A stretch of 64,000 nucleotides of DNA from an uncultured Collinsella sp. (GTDB lineage: Bacteria; Actinomycetota; Coriobacteriia; Coriobacteriales; Coriobacteriaceae), in assembly GCA_934646815.1 (NCBI GenBank), contig CAKUEW010000001.1:62001-126000 (forward strand), in the 5' to 3' direction. The translations under genes and the position numbers were made by a program. Of the stretch, positions 26,478 to 33,726 are shown piece after piece (within the stretch, counting starts at the first letter, position 1; every line of letters starts with the position of its first letter). The notes beneath the pieces are model-generated. The model was not told the DNA's origin, searched no databases, and saw only the letters and a program-made list of their open reading frames with translations.

Positions 26478-27087
26478 GGGCGGCCTCCTTGGTCGAGGTG
26501 AGAATGCTGTGGGCAAAGCCGAGCTCGACGGCGCGCTCGGCCGAAAGGTACGTATCCTTTGCCGTGAGTGTTTGGATACGCTTGGCCGAAAGGCCACTGC
26601 GATCAGACAGGATTTGCGTCAGGGCCTTGCGGGTCTGCATGAGACGCCGGCTTGTTTCCTGGAGTGCTAGGGCCGAGCCCCCAGCTCCTTGCGGGATGAG
26701 CGGGTCGTGAATCATGAGCTCGGCATGAGGCGCCATACGGCGCTCGTCGCCACCCATAAAGATGATGGCGCCCATAGAGGCCGCAAACTCCAGGCAGATG
26801 GTGTGGATGGGGCACGGCGAGAGGCGCGTGGTGTCGTAGATGGCGAGGCCGGCGCGCACGTTGCCGCCGGGGCTGGCGACAAAGACCGTGATGGGGGCCG
26901 TGGGGTCTGCGGCCTCGAGCAGGCGAATCTGCTGGCACAGATCGTGCGCCATCGAACTGTTGATGTCGCCCACGACGGAAAGCTCACGTCGGGCGAGCAT
27001 CTCGTCGTAGACGGAAGTGAGCGTTATGCCACGAGCCGACTCGCGCATCGTGAGCGGGCTGATGACAGGGGTCTGAGTGGTGTCCAC
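26470..27087 (-). CDS. ClpP-like serine protease
   Basis: A 205-residue ClpP-family subunit. GTG at 27085-27087 follows AAAGGA. The catalytic triad is conserved: S104 in AASMGA, H127 in MIHDP and D178 in the KDTYLSAE segment; the oxyanion strand reads ASPGGNVRAG. It sits between an unknown gene and a VirD4-like ATPase and is not beside clpX, which suggests a dedicated role rather than housekeeping (inference). ClpP-like proteases also occur in phage and conjugative elements. Confidence 0.88.
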   Translation of the reverse strand: MDTTQTPVISPLTMRESARGITLTSVYDEMLARRELSVVGDINSSMAHDLCQQIRLLEAADPTAPITVFVASPGGNVRAGLAIYDTTRLSPCPIHTICLEFAASMGAIIFMGGDERRMAPHAELMIHDPLIPQGAGGSALALQETSRRLMQTRKALTQILSDRSGLSAKRIQTLTAKDTYLSAERAVELGFAHSILTSTKEAAHA

Positions 27088-27142
27088 GAAGGTTCCTTTC
27101 TTAACGTAGGACGAGGTTCTATTTGGGTTGGTGAAGCTGGCG

Positions 27143-28036
27143 CTAAAACTCAAAGGCATGTTCGAGCCTGCGCTCAAGCTCCGTTGTGACTTTGCGGTCG
27201 GCGGCTTTTGCCAGTGACTCGTCGAATGCGCCCAATCGCATCAGTGCGGCAATGGGCGCGGTGTAGGCGAGACGCAGCTGGCGTTCGAGAACGTCGGGAA
27301 ACTCGTTGGGGTCGTAGCGCTTCTGGTAGAAGTGAACGATGCCTTGGCTCATCTCCCGATCGTCGCGGTAACGCTTGAACTGTCGCTGTTGGATATCGAT
27401 AATCCGGATCGTTTGAGCGCGAAGGCCAGCAGGCGCCAGTGCCCGGTAGCCGTCGAATAGACGATTGAGGCTCAGCACACGGAGCATGTCGATCAGGGTG
27501 CGCACCGTTGTCGGGCCGGCTTGAAACCGGGCGGTTGCGCGGTTGTAGTGTTCGCGGTCGAGCACCATGATGCCCGGCGGGCCCTGCACGTCATCTTGCC
27601 CGCAGGCTGTCTGCTGATGCCGCTCCTCCAGGGCTTTGAGGCCCATGGCGAGGTCATGGATGGGGAGGGTCAGGGCGTTCTGCAGGTCGAATCGATGGTC
27701 CATCAATGTCATCTGCGTCTCGTCGTCCATCTCGAGCCGAAGCTTCGTGTCGAGTGCGGTAATCATGTGTGCCACATGGCCCATGGTGTACGGGCCTTCG
27801 GTCTTACCGTGGGGTCCGAGATAAGGGTCGGTAAGTTTGTGGACGGCTGGATCGTTCATGATTTCGGCGCAGCGATTTGCCGAAAACTCGTGGTTGCTCA
27901 GTGCCTCGTCGACGGGCAGCAGGGCAAAGTTTGCGATCGTTGCGGCGGCGAAGTCGGTGTCGTATCTGCCGTGCAGGGCACGGTCGATGCGTGCCTTGAG
28001 GACGGTGTTTGCGGTCTGGGGACGGGTAGTGTTCAT
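27143..28036 (-). CDS. Uncharacterised 297-residue protein of the VirD4/ClpP cassette
   Basis: I do not recognise this family. The start is taken at ATG 28034-28036 with GGAAA upstream. The sequence is mostly helical, charged, without signal peptide or membrane segment. A His/Asp-containing central part (MDHRFDLQNALTLPIHDLAMG) and an Arg-rich stretch (IIDIQQRQFKRYRDDRE) stand out. It is first of three same-strand genes; the gap to the ClpP-like start is 55 bp. Direct repeats at 28051-28122 lie immediately upstream. Confidence 0.7.
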   Translation of the reverse strand: MNTTRPQTANTVLKARIDRALHGRYDTDFAAATIANFALLPVDEALSNHEFSANRCAEIMNDPAVHKLTDPYLGPHGKTEGPYTMGHVAHMITALDTKLRLEMDDETQMTLMDHRFDLQNALTLPIHDLAMGLKALEERHQQTACGQDDVQGPPGIMVLDREHYNRATARFQAGPTTVRTLIDMLRVLSLNRLFDGYRALAPAGLRAQTIRIIDIQQRQFKRYRDDREMSQGIVHFYQKRYDPNEFPDVLERQLRLAYTAPIAALMRLGAFDESLAKAADRKVTTELERRLEHAFEF

Positions 28037-28050
28037 AGCGTTTCCAATCT

Positions 28051-28122
28051 GTGATGTGCTTGCCTGTTTGTTGATGTGTTGGTTGTCGTGAGTGATGTGC
28101 TTGCCGTGGGTGATGTGCTGAC
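28051..28122. repeat. Four direct repeats (GTGATGTGCTTGCC) upstream of the VirD4/ClpP cassette
   Basis: Copies begin at 28051 and 28092 (GTGATGTGCTTGCC, identical), at 28071 (TTGATGTGTTGGTT) and at 28110 (GTGATGTGCTGACG). Spacing is 20, 21 and 18 bp, about two helical turns, so they face the same side of DNA. They begin 15 bp upstream of the start codon of the first cassette gene. They look like iterons or tandem operators. Confidence 0.7.
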
Positions 28123-28643
28123 GTTGGGGTGCTATGCGGTTTTCAATGAGCCCGTGAGGCAGTTGCTGCAGGGGCGGGATGGAACGGCCCATGCAAGGCG
28201 GAAGGCATCGTGCTCAAAATCGAGACAGCAATGCCCTGGGTGCCTCACATGTGGCAGTTACCTCATTAAGTTGTCATTGCGTTTGGGGTTGTACTTTGCC
28301 GATCTTCCTTCTCTTACACGCTGAAAACTGAAACTGAATATGCTCGATCAAACGATGACCACCGGAGCGGTCTTCTTTAAAGTACGTTGGTTTTGCTGAT
28401 TTGACAAGAACTAATTTTGAAATTTCTTTTCTACGGGATGAAATGAGGTCGGTGGGGCGGCCACGTTCAGCGTCGTCAGCTTTGTATGTGGTGGCTCGGC
28501 GTATGGGACGGAGCGATTGCGCCCCACGGCTACACACTGTTCATGTTTGGGACAATATGACATTTTTCCCGTTGCAAACAGCGCCGCGGTGGGTGTTCTG
28601 TATGATGACTCAGGCAAGGTTGTTCAATGACAGGGAGGCATAT
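28123..28643. other. Gene-free 520-bp stretch between divergent transcription units
   Basis: I find no convincing coding frame. The part from 28250 to 28430 is clearly AT-rich (for example TTTGACAAGAACTAATTTTG) compared with its surroundings. A weak hairpin GACC-ACCGGAGC-GGTC followed by TTCTTT lies at 28357-28378. The stretch must carry the promoters of the rightward HAD gene and of the leftward cassette. Confidence 0.6.
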
Positions 28644-29486
28644 ATGGCAATCAAAGCCATCGCAATGGATATCGACGGTACGCTCACCAACGACCAAAAG
28701 GTCATCAGCCCGCGTACGCGCGAGAAGCTGCTCGCGGCGCAGGAGTCGGGCATTAAGCTCATCTTGGCTTCGGGCCGTCCCGCATGGGGGCTGCACGCCT
28801 TGGCGCAGGAGCTCGACCTTCAAAACCATGACGGTCTGCTAGTTGCCTTTAATGGCGCGCATGTGGTCGATGCTCAGACCGATGAGGTCCTTTTTGACCA
28901 GGTCATGCCGGCTGACGAACTGCACCGTCTGATTGATCATCTGCGTAATTTTGACGTGATCCCTATGATTTCGCTCGGTCGCGATCTGCATGTCGAGGAT
29001 TCGTACCGCTGCATGATTACGCTGCCGGATGGCTCGCAGAAAAACATCGTCAAATACGAGCGCGATGCGTGCGACCTTAAGATCCGTGAGGTCGAGAGCC
29101 TTCACGAGGTCGCAGATGCCTATCCGGTGGACAAGCTGTTGACCGCGGGCGATCCGGAGTATCTGCAGGCGCATTACGAGGAGATGTATGCGCCCTTTAC
29201 CCAGACACTGTCGGGTATGTTTACGGCCGACTGGTACTTTGAGTACACGGCGCCTGGTATCGACAAGGCCCGCGCACTCGAGGGTGCCCTGACTAAGCTT
29301 GGCATCGACGCCAGCGAGGTTGTTTCGTTTGGCGATGGCCAGAACGACAAGTCTATGATCGAATGGGCCGGCACTGGCGTTGCCATGGGCAATGCTGTTG
29401 ATGAGGTCAAGGCTGTGGCCCAGATGGTGACCGCTAATAACAACGAAGACGGCATTGCGGTGGCACTGGATAAGCTGCTGGGTTAG
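28644..29486 (+). CDS. Cof-type HAD-IIB phosphatase
   Basis: A 280-residue haloacid-dehalogenase-fold hydrolase. ATG at 28644 follows GGGAGG. Motif I DIDGTL, motif II ASGRP, the motif III lysine in GIDKARAL and motif IV FGDGQND are intact, with the C2B cap between. The family dephosphorylates sugar phosphates and cofactor phosphates. Sequence upstream of the ATG is in frame but lacks coding character. Confidence 0.93.
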   Translation: MAIKAIAMDIDGTLTNDQKVISPRTREKLLAAQESGIKLILASGRPAWGLHALAQELDLQNHDGLLVAFNGAHVVDAQTDEVLFDQVMPADELHRLIDHLRNFDVIPMISLGRDLHVEDSYRCMITLPDGSQKNIVKYERDACDLKIREVESLHEVADAYPVDKLLTAGDPEYLQAHYEEMYAPFTQTLSGMFTADWYFEYTAPGIDKARALEGALTKLGIDASEVVSFGDGQNDKSMIEWAGTGVAMGNAVDEVKAVAQMVTANNNEDGIAVALDKLLG

Positions 29487-29508
29487 AATCGCCGATAATG
29501 CATGATTC

Positions 29509-29537
29509 GGGCGTCTGCTTGCAGGCGCCCTTTTTGT
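29509..29537 (+). terminator. Rho-independent terminator between two HAD genes
   Basis: GGGCGTCTGC-TT-GCAGGCGCCC followed by TTTTTGTT. Confidence 0.88.
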
Positions 29538-29550
29538 TGGGGAGGGTGCC

Positions 29551-30210
29551 GTGTCCGCATTTCCTTTCGACGCCGTTATCTTTGACATGGACGGTGTTTT
29601 GGTCGACACCGAGTTCTACTATCAAAAGGAGCTCGAGCGGTATATCGATTTCTTGCAGATCTCGGTAACGCGTGACGAGCTCAATGCGATTGTGGGCTCG
29701 TCGCATCGCGATTTTCAGCAGGTGCTTGTCGATTGGCACGAGCGCGCGGGCTTGGGCAAGCTCAGTGTCGAGACTGCCGAGGTGCGCTATGAGGCGTGGG
29801 CAAGCGCCTATCCCTGTGACTATCGCAAGTTACTTAACCCTGGCGTTTCCGAGACACTGGCCGGACTTAAGCATCATGGTGTTCGCGTGGCGCTGGCATC
29901 GTCGTCGCCCCTCAACAATATCGAGGAAGTGCTAAACACCTGCGGTATTCGCGATTACTTTGAGTTTTTGGTTTCGGGCGAGCAGTTTAAGCGCAGCAAG
30001 CCCGAGCCCGATATCTATCTGCACGCCATTGATTGCTTAGGGCTACCTGCTGACCGTTGTTGCTGCGTTGAGGACTCACTGTATGGCATTACCGCCGGCA
30101 AGCGCGCTGGCCTGACGGTTATCGCCAAGCGAGAGGAGCGCTTTGGGTTTAGCCAGGATGCCGCGGACAAGATCATTGATCAGCTTCCGGATCTGCTGGA
30201 GCTTGCGTAG
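29551..30210 (+). CDS. HAD-IA phosphatase (beta-phosphoglucomutase-like)
   Basis: A 219-residue hydrolase starting at GTG 29551 behind GGGGAGGG. Motif I is DMDGVLVDTE, motif II ASSSP, motif III KRSKPEPDIY and motif IV EDSLYGITAG. The DxDGVLVDTE pattern with an alpha-helical cap is typical of beta-phosphoglucomutase-like and sugar phosphatases; which of the two is not clear. It is 14 bp past the previous terminator. Confidence 0.92.
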   Translation: MSAFPFDAVIFDMDGVLVDTEFYYQKELERYIDFLQISVTRDELNAIVGSSHRDFQQVLVDWHERAGLGKLSVETAEVRYEAWASAYPCDYRKLLNPGVSETLAGLKHHGVRVALASSSPLNNIEEVLNTCGIRDYFEFLVSGEQFKRSKPEPDIYLHAIDCLGLPADRCCCVEDSLYGITAGKRAGLTVIAKREERFGFSQDAADKIIDQLPDLLELA

Positions 30211-30268
30211 GGTCTGGGCGATGCAGTCGCCGCTACAATGATGCCGTTGGCGCCACCCCATGGCTCTG

Positions 30269-30496
30269 TGGGCAAAAAATGCCAAATATGAGTACTGTCA
30301 CTAATTTAGTAACAGCGAAATCGGCCCGTTGAGACGCTAATTGAGTGCCTGCGGGCGATTAAAACCAGTTGAATATGGCTGCAAGCATGCTGAAAAGCCT
30401 CGATAATGAACGGATGTACATTATCGAGGCATTGTTTTGCCGAAAAATAATGAAACTAAATTTGCAACAGTACTCATATTTGGCATTTTTTGCCCA
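30269..30496. mobile_element. Small element with 30-bp perfect inverted termini (MITE-like)
   Basis: Termini 30269-30298 and 30467-30496 are exact inverted copies (TGGGCAAAAAATGCC at the outer end). The 228-bp element is AT-rich and has no gene. Near its right end lies a second perfect hairpin, GCCTCGATAATG (30397-30408) with CATTATCGAGGC (30419-30430). A few extra bases outside the termini (CTCTG) also match. The right terminus ends 6 bp from the tatD-like stop codon. No clear target-site duplication was seen. Confidence 0.65.
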
Positions 30497-30502
30497 CCAG
30501 AG

Positions 30503-31285
30503 TCAGCGGAAGTCGAAAATGGATTGTGAGTTTTCCAAAACGGCCGCCTCAATGCGCCCTGTATCGCAGTTTTTGAGCGTGGCGATAGCTTCGGAGGTTC
30601 TTGCGAGCGAATCAGTGAGCTGTTGCGCGGTGGTTTCCGTATTTTGATCTGCGGGCGCGTCGGTTTCAAGTAACAGGTGATCGAGCGATATTTGACGCAC
30701 GTATTCGCGCCCGCGTTTGGTGGCGAGCATGCGTTCATTGACGGAAAAGTAGCAGCATGCATTACGTGCGTGGGCAAGCTCGTTCGAGGTGCCGCTAAAC
30801 CAATGGAAGATGATGGCGGGGGAGTCGATATCGGCATTGAGAAGGCCGTTCGATTCCAGACTGTCCAGCACGATTCCCGCCGAACGAACGGCATGGATGG
30901 ACAGGACGCGTCCGGCGAGCGGATGCTGCGATAGCGTCTGGCAGAGTCGCTCAAATGCTTCCATCTGGGTTTCCTCGGTGCCCGCGAAGCGCGGCGAGAA
31001 GTCGAGTCCGACTTCGCCGATATAGTGTTCGCGCGCGGCAAGCGCGCAAAGCAGTTCTACCTCGGCGTTGCCGCATTTCCCGTCTGCGATCCACCAGGGA
31101 TGGAGCCCGACGCCTGCGATAATGTCCGGATGACGACGAGCGCGCTCGCTAGCAGCCGTGAAGCCTCGCGGGTCGACGCCGCAGTCAAATAGGCCCAAGC
31201 CCAGCGCCGAAGCGTCTTCGGCCGTGGCATCGGGGTGGGCCATTAAATCGAGGTGGCAGTGCGCATCAAACATCTGCGTCGTCAT
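30503..31285 (-). CDS. TatD-family metal-dependent hydrolase
   Basis: A 260-residue nuclease/hydrolase with a TIM-barrel metal site: HCHLD near the N-terminus, GEVGLD, the His in VLSIHA, the His in FHWFSG and LETDAP near the C-terminus, all conserved. TatD proteins are 3'-5' exonucleases or D-aminoacyl-tRNA-editing-like enzymes. It begins 15 bp after tcdA in the same direction. Start ATG 31283-31285; no strong ribosome site, so translation may be coupled. Confidence 0.92.
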   Translation of the reverse strand: MTTQMFDAHCHLDLMAHPDATAEDASALGLGLFDCGVDPRGFTAASERARRHPDIIAGVGLHPWWIADGKCGNAEVELLCALAAREHYIGEVGLDFSPRFAGTEETQMEAFERLCQTLSQHPLAGRVLSIHAVRSAGIVLDSLESNGLLNADIDSPAIIFHWFSGTSNELAHARNACCYFSVNERMLATKRGREYVRQISLDHLLLETDAPADQNTETTAQQLTDSLARTSEAIATLKNCDTGRIEAAVLENSQSIFDFR

Positions 31286-31300
31286 TGTGTTGGCACTTTG

Positions 31301-32095
31301 CTAGTCCAAGCGCTGACCGTCGGCGCGCACGCGCTCGGTGCCGCGATCGCTGATCTGGCGGATGACTTCGCCGGCAATCATCTGGCCCATGATGGGCGGC
31401 ATAAAACTGGCGGTTCCCAGCTCGGTACGCTCGTGGATATTGGAGGGGTCACGGCGCTGAGTCTTAACCGGTTCCTCGCAGCTAAACAGCACATGCAGGC
31501 TCTTGATGCCACGCTTCTTGCACTCTTTACGCATGATGCGGCTCATAGGGTCGCGCACCGTGTCAAAAATGTCGGCAAAGCGCAGACACTCGGGGTGCAG
31601 CTTATTGCCTCCGCCCATGGAGCTTAGCAAGCGAATGCCGTGGTCCTGAGCGTATTTGGCGACGGCGAGCTTGGCGGAGATGGTATCGATAGCGTCGACG
31701 ACATAGTCAAGCTTGCCGCCCGTCTGCTCTAAAACGCTGGCGAAAAACTCGTCGATATTGTCGGTGAGCAGGTATTCGGTGCGCTTGATGACGGTGGCAG
31801 CAGGGTTGATGTCTTGGATCATGGCCTCCATGACGTCCACCTTACGCCTGCCGATGGTGCTGTGGAAGGCAATGGCCTGGCGGTTGATGTTGCTGGGCGC
31901 GACGATGTCTTTATCCAGAATCACAAAATGGCCGATACCACCGCGGGCGAGCGCCTCGCAGCAGTTGGAGCCTACGCCGCCGCAGCCGAGTACCAGTACC
32001 GTGGCGTCGGCGAGCTTGTCGAGGGCTTCGCGGCCCATGATGATCTCGAGCTTGGTGTCGCGCGTCTCGACGGGGGCGACTGCGTTTTCTGTCAT
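31301..32095 (-). CDS. tcdA: tRNA threonylcarbamoyladenosine dehydratase
   Basis: A 264-residue E1-like (ThiF/MoeB superfamily) enzyme that cyclises t6A to ct6A in tRNA. The ATP-binding loop LGCGGVGSN, DKDIVAPSNINRQ and the catalytic-region Cys-containing segment are present, plus the C-terminal motif FMPPIMGQMIAGEVI characteristic of TcdA. ATG at 32093-32095 follows GGAGG. Confidence 0.94.
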   Translation of the reverse strand: MTENAVAPVETRDTKLEIIMGREALDKLADATVLVLGCGGVGSNCCEALARGGIGHFVILDKDIVAPSNINRQAIAFHSTIGRRKVDVMEAMIQDINPAATVIKRTEYLLTDNIDEFFASVLEQTGGKLDYVVDAIDTISAKLAVAKYAQDHGIRLLSSMGGGNKLHPECLRFADIFDTVRDPMSRIMRKECKKRGIKSLHVLFSCEEPVKTQRRDPSNIHERTELGTASFMPPIMGQMIAGEVIRQISDRGTERVRADGQRLD

Positions 32096-32191
32096 TGGTG
32101 TCCTCCGATGGGGAAGCGAATCGTGTTTTAGCTATCGCCATTATAGGTATTATCGCGATTGTCGCGATTCCGTTTGAGGCTTAGGGGTTTG

Positions 32192-32220
32192 TTGAAATGA
32201 AGTTGGCATTCGCATAAGAT
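32192..32220 (+). promoter_or_regulatory. Predicted promoter of the RNA opposing the 28-codon peptide gene
   Basis: TTGAAA (32192-32197) and TAAGAT (32215-32220) with exactly 17 bp spacing. There is no coding frame downstream on this strand before 32567. Confidence 0.5.
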
Positions 32221-32226
32221 TGAAGC

Positions 32227-32320
32227 AGATGGCACCCGTTGCCGCGGGTTGGCCAACTCCAAAACACGTTTGTAGCGTGAGAAGTGGCCGTCTTCGCATT
32301 ACGCGGGGGCGGCTATTTCA
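32227..32320 (+). ncRNA. Candidate antisense/structured RNA converging on the 28-codon peptide gene
   Basis: From the predicted start at about 32227 the RNA would run through a hairpin whose arms are 32281-32292 and 32308-32319. All 12 positions pair as RNA on this strand, three as G-U; on the other strand those three become A-C mismatches, so the structure favours the plus-strand transcript. Its 3' end overlaps the end of the peptide gene, as in convergent type I toxin-antitoxin pairs. No transcript evidence is available. Confidence 0.35.
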
Positions 32321-32399
32321 TTCGACCTCCAATGTGGATGCCGAGTTCCACAGCCGCGATTACAAGCAATAACAACGTTAGGACATCGTCAATACTCAT
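32313..32399 (-). CDS. 28-residue hydrophobic peptide (possible SOS-induced type I toxin)
   Basis: ATG at 32397-32399 has AAGGAG seven bases upstream; the frame ends at TAG 32313. The product starts MSIDDVLTLLLLVIAAVELG and ends in HIGGRMK: a single membrane helix with two acidic residues before it and a basic tail, the layout of small type I toxins (TisB, Fst/TxpA, holin-like). It lies between tcdA and the sdpR promoter, where no other gene fits. A LexA-type box at 32466-32479 overlaps its predicted promoter, and a structured RNA converges on its 3' end. The family is not identifiable by eye. Confidence 0.6.
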   Translation of the reverse strand: MSIDDVLTLLLLVIAAVELGIHIGGRMK

Positions 32400-32451
32400 A
32401 GTCCATCTCCTTCTCAACTAGAGCGGAGCTGGCCCATCTGCTTCGATTTCT

Positions 32452-32480
32452 ATTGTAGCTAAATGCGAACGAATGTTCTG
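32452..32480 (-). promoter_or_regulatory. LexA-type SOS box and -10 of the 28-codon peptide gene
   Basis: 32466-32479 reads CGAACGAATGTTCT, matching CGAACNNNNGTTCG except at the last base. On the reverse strand TACAAT (32452-32457) is a good -10; the box covers the position where the -35 would be, leaving no other recognisable -35. This is the usual placement for LexA repression. Confidence 0.6.
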
Positions 32481-32494
32481 CAGCTATAGATAGA

Positions 32495-32532
32495 TTAGAT
32501 AATTAGACAAACATCTAAATAACGAGTATAGT
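32495..32532 (+). promoter_or_regulatory. Promoter and operator of sdpR
   Basis: TTAGAC (32503-32508) and TATAGT (32527-32532) are 18 bp apart. TTAGAT (32495-32500) and ATCTAA (32513-32518) form an inverted repeat overlapping the -35, a likely binding site for the ArsR-type repressor encoded downstream. Confidence 0.5.
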
Positions 32533-32566
32533 GTGCGCATCGTAGGAAATGGTGAAGGGGGGTCTT

Positions 32567-32845
32567 ATGCCGGGAGAGGGATTTAAGGCGCTGGCTGACC
32601 CAACGCGGCGGCGCATTTTGGAGCTGTTGCGCGAGAGCGATTGTACGGCAGGGGAGCTTGCCGAGCATTTCGACATCAGCAAACCGTCGCTCAGCCACCA
32701 CTTGGCGACGCTTAAAAACGCAGGCTTGGTGACCGATGAACGTCATGGTCAAAACATCGTATATAGCTTGAATACCACCGTCATGCAGGACTTGATCGGC
32801 TGGTTTATGGGCTTTACCAACACTGAAGGTGATAAGAATGAATAG
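32567..32845 (+). CDS. sdpR: ArsR/SdpR-type autorepressor
   Basis: A 92-residue winged-helix repressor. ATG at 32567 follows AAGGGGGG; an in-frame ATG six codons earlier lacks a site. The sequence FKALADPTRRRILELLRE and the recognition helix SKPSLSHHLATLKNAGLV are typical of SdpR rather than of metal-sensing ArsR (no Cys ligands). It overlaps sdpI by 8 bp, so the two are coupled. Confidence 0.9.
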   Translation: MPGEGFKALADPTRRRILELLRESDCTAGELAEHFDISKPSLSHHLATLKNAGLVTDERHGQNIVYSLNTTVMQDLIGWFMGFTNTEGDKNE

Positions 32846-33542
32846 TGAAAACAAGGGCATTCACGCCACGGGAGTCTCTCCGCGTGTGTGGGTCGTGTTG
32901 GTCGTGCTGTGCGCGGCTAACGTCGTGGCACACCTCTTGGTGATGCCGAGTCTGCCCGCGCAAATCCCCACGCACTGGGGTGCAAACGGAGCCGTTAATG
33001 GATGGGGCCCTGGCTGGATGGCATCGGTGCTCGGCGCACTGCCGCTCGTGTTTCTGGCGATGTTCTACGTGGTGCCGCGCATCGATCCCAAGGGCGAGGC
33101 ATATCGAACCTCGGGCAAGTTTTATCAAGGTTTCGTGATTGCCTTCACGCTGTTCATGTGTGCAATCAGCTGGCTGGGGGAGTTCACGGTGTGGGGCGTA
33201 GTGCCCGCGGTGGGTGCTGTTAACCTGCTGGTATCCGGTGCGGTCGGCTTGCTCTTTATTGGCATGGGCAATTACCTGCCGCGCGTGAAGCAAAACTACA
33301 CGCTTGGCATTAAGACGCCCTGGGCGCTTGCCGATCCCGATAATTGGCGCCGTACACAGCGCTTTGGCGGTGCCTGCTTTATGGTGCTGGGTTTCGGTCT
33401 CATTGTGATGGGGGTTGCCGGCGGTGCAATTTCGAGCGAGGTCACAGCCGCGGTCATTGCGGTGTTGGCGTTTGGATCGGCCGGGGCGGCGTATGCCTAC
33501 TCGTACCTGCTGTGGCGCAAATCTCAGCAAACCGTTCGCTAA
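32838..33542 (+). CDS. sdpI: SdpI-family membrane protein (immunity/signal protein)
   Basis: A 234-residue multi-pass membrane protein with about six helices. The N-terminal DUF1648-like part (IPTHWGANGAVNGWGP) and C-terminal SdpI motif (KQNYTLGIKTPWALADPDNWRRT) are both clear. In Bacillus, SdpI confers immunity to the SdpC killing factor and sequesters SdpR. No sdpABC genes are in the window, so the ligand may be foreign SdpC-like toxins or a different signal. Confidence 0.92.
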   Translation: MNSENKGIHATGVSPRVWVVLVVLCAANVVAHLLVMPSLPAQIPTHWGANGAVNGWGPGWMASVLGALPLVFLAMFYVVPRIDPKGEAYRTSGKFYQGFVIAFTLFMCAISWLGEFTVWGVVPAVGAVNLLVSGAVGLLFIGMGNYLPRVKQNYTLGIKTPWALADPDNWRRTQRFGGACFMVLGFGLIVMGVAGGAISSEVTAAVIAVLAFGSAGAAYAYSYLLWRKSQQTVR

Positions 33543-33615
33543 GGTTGCGGAAAACTAGCGTACGCAGGCCAAAATATGTTCCGGGGAACTTTTCCCAGGT
33601 AGTATTAGGGGGTGT

Positions 33616-33636
33616 GGGCAACCATGCCCCTTTTTC
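33616..33636 (+). terminator. Terminator after sdpRI
   Basis: GGGCA-ACCA-TGCCC followed by CTTTTTCGTTT; extra G/C pairing is possible at the base. Confidence 0.75.
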
Positions 33637-33726
33637 GTTTAGTTTCAGAGTTGGTTTCCGCATTTCGTTTCCACTAAAGCGAAACAAGAATTGGGAAACG
33701 GCAGGTAGAAAGGATAAAACAGGCAA

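Noticed and set aside
25182-28036. Prophage or complete conjugative element
   Set aside because: No integrase, relaxase, capsid, portal or attachment-site duplication is visible around the three genes.
28187-28268. 30-codon frame after the direct repeats
   Set aside because: No ribosome site and no hydrophobic or charged pattern that would suggest a real small protein.
28274-28617. Reverse-strand frames upstream of the Cof-type phosphatase
   Set aside because: AT-rich, no ribosome site, and a composition without coding character.
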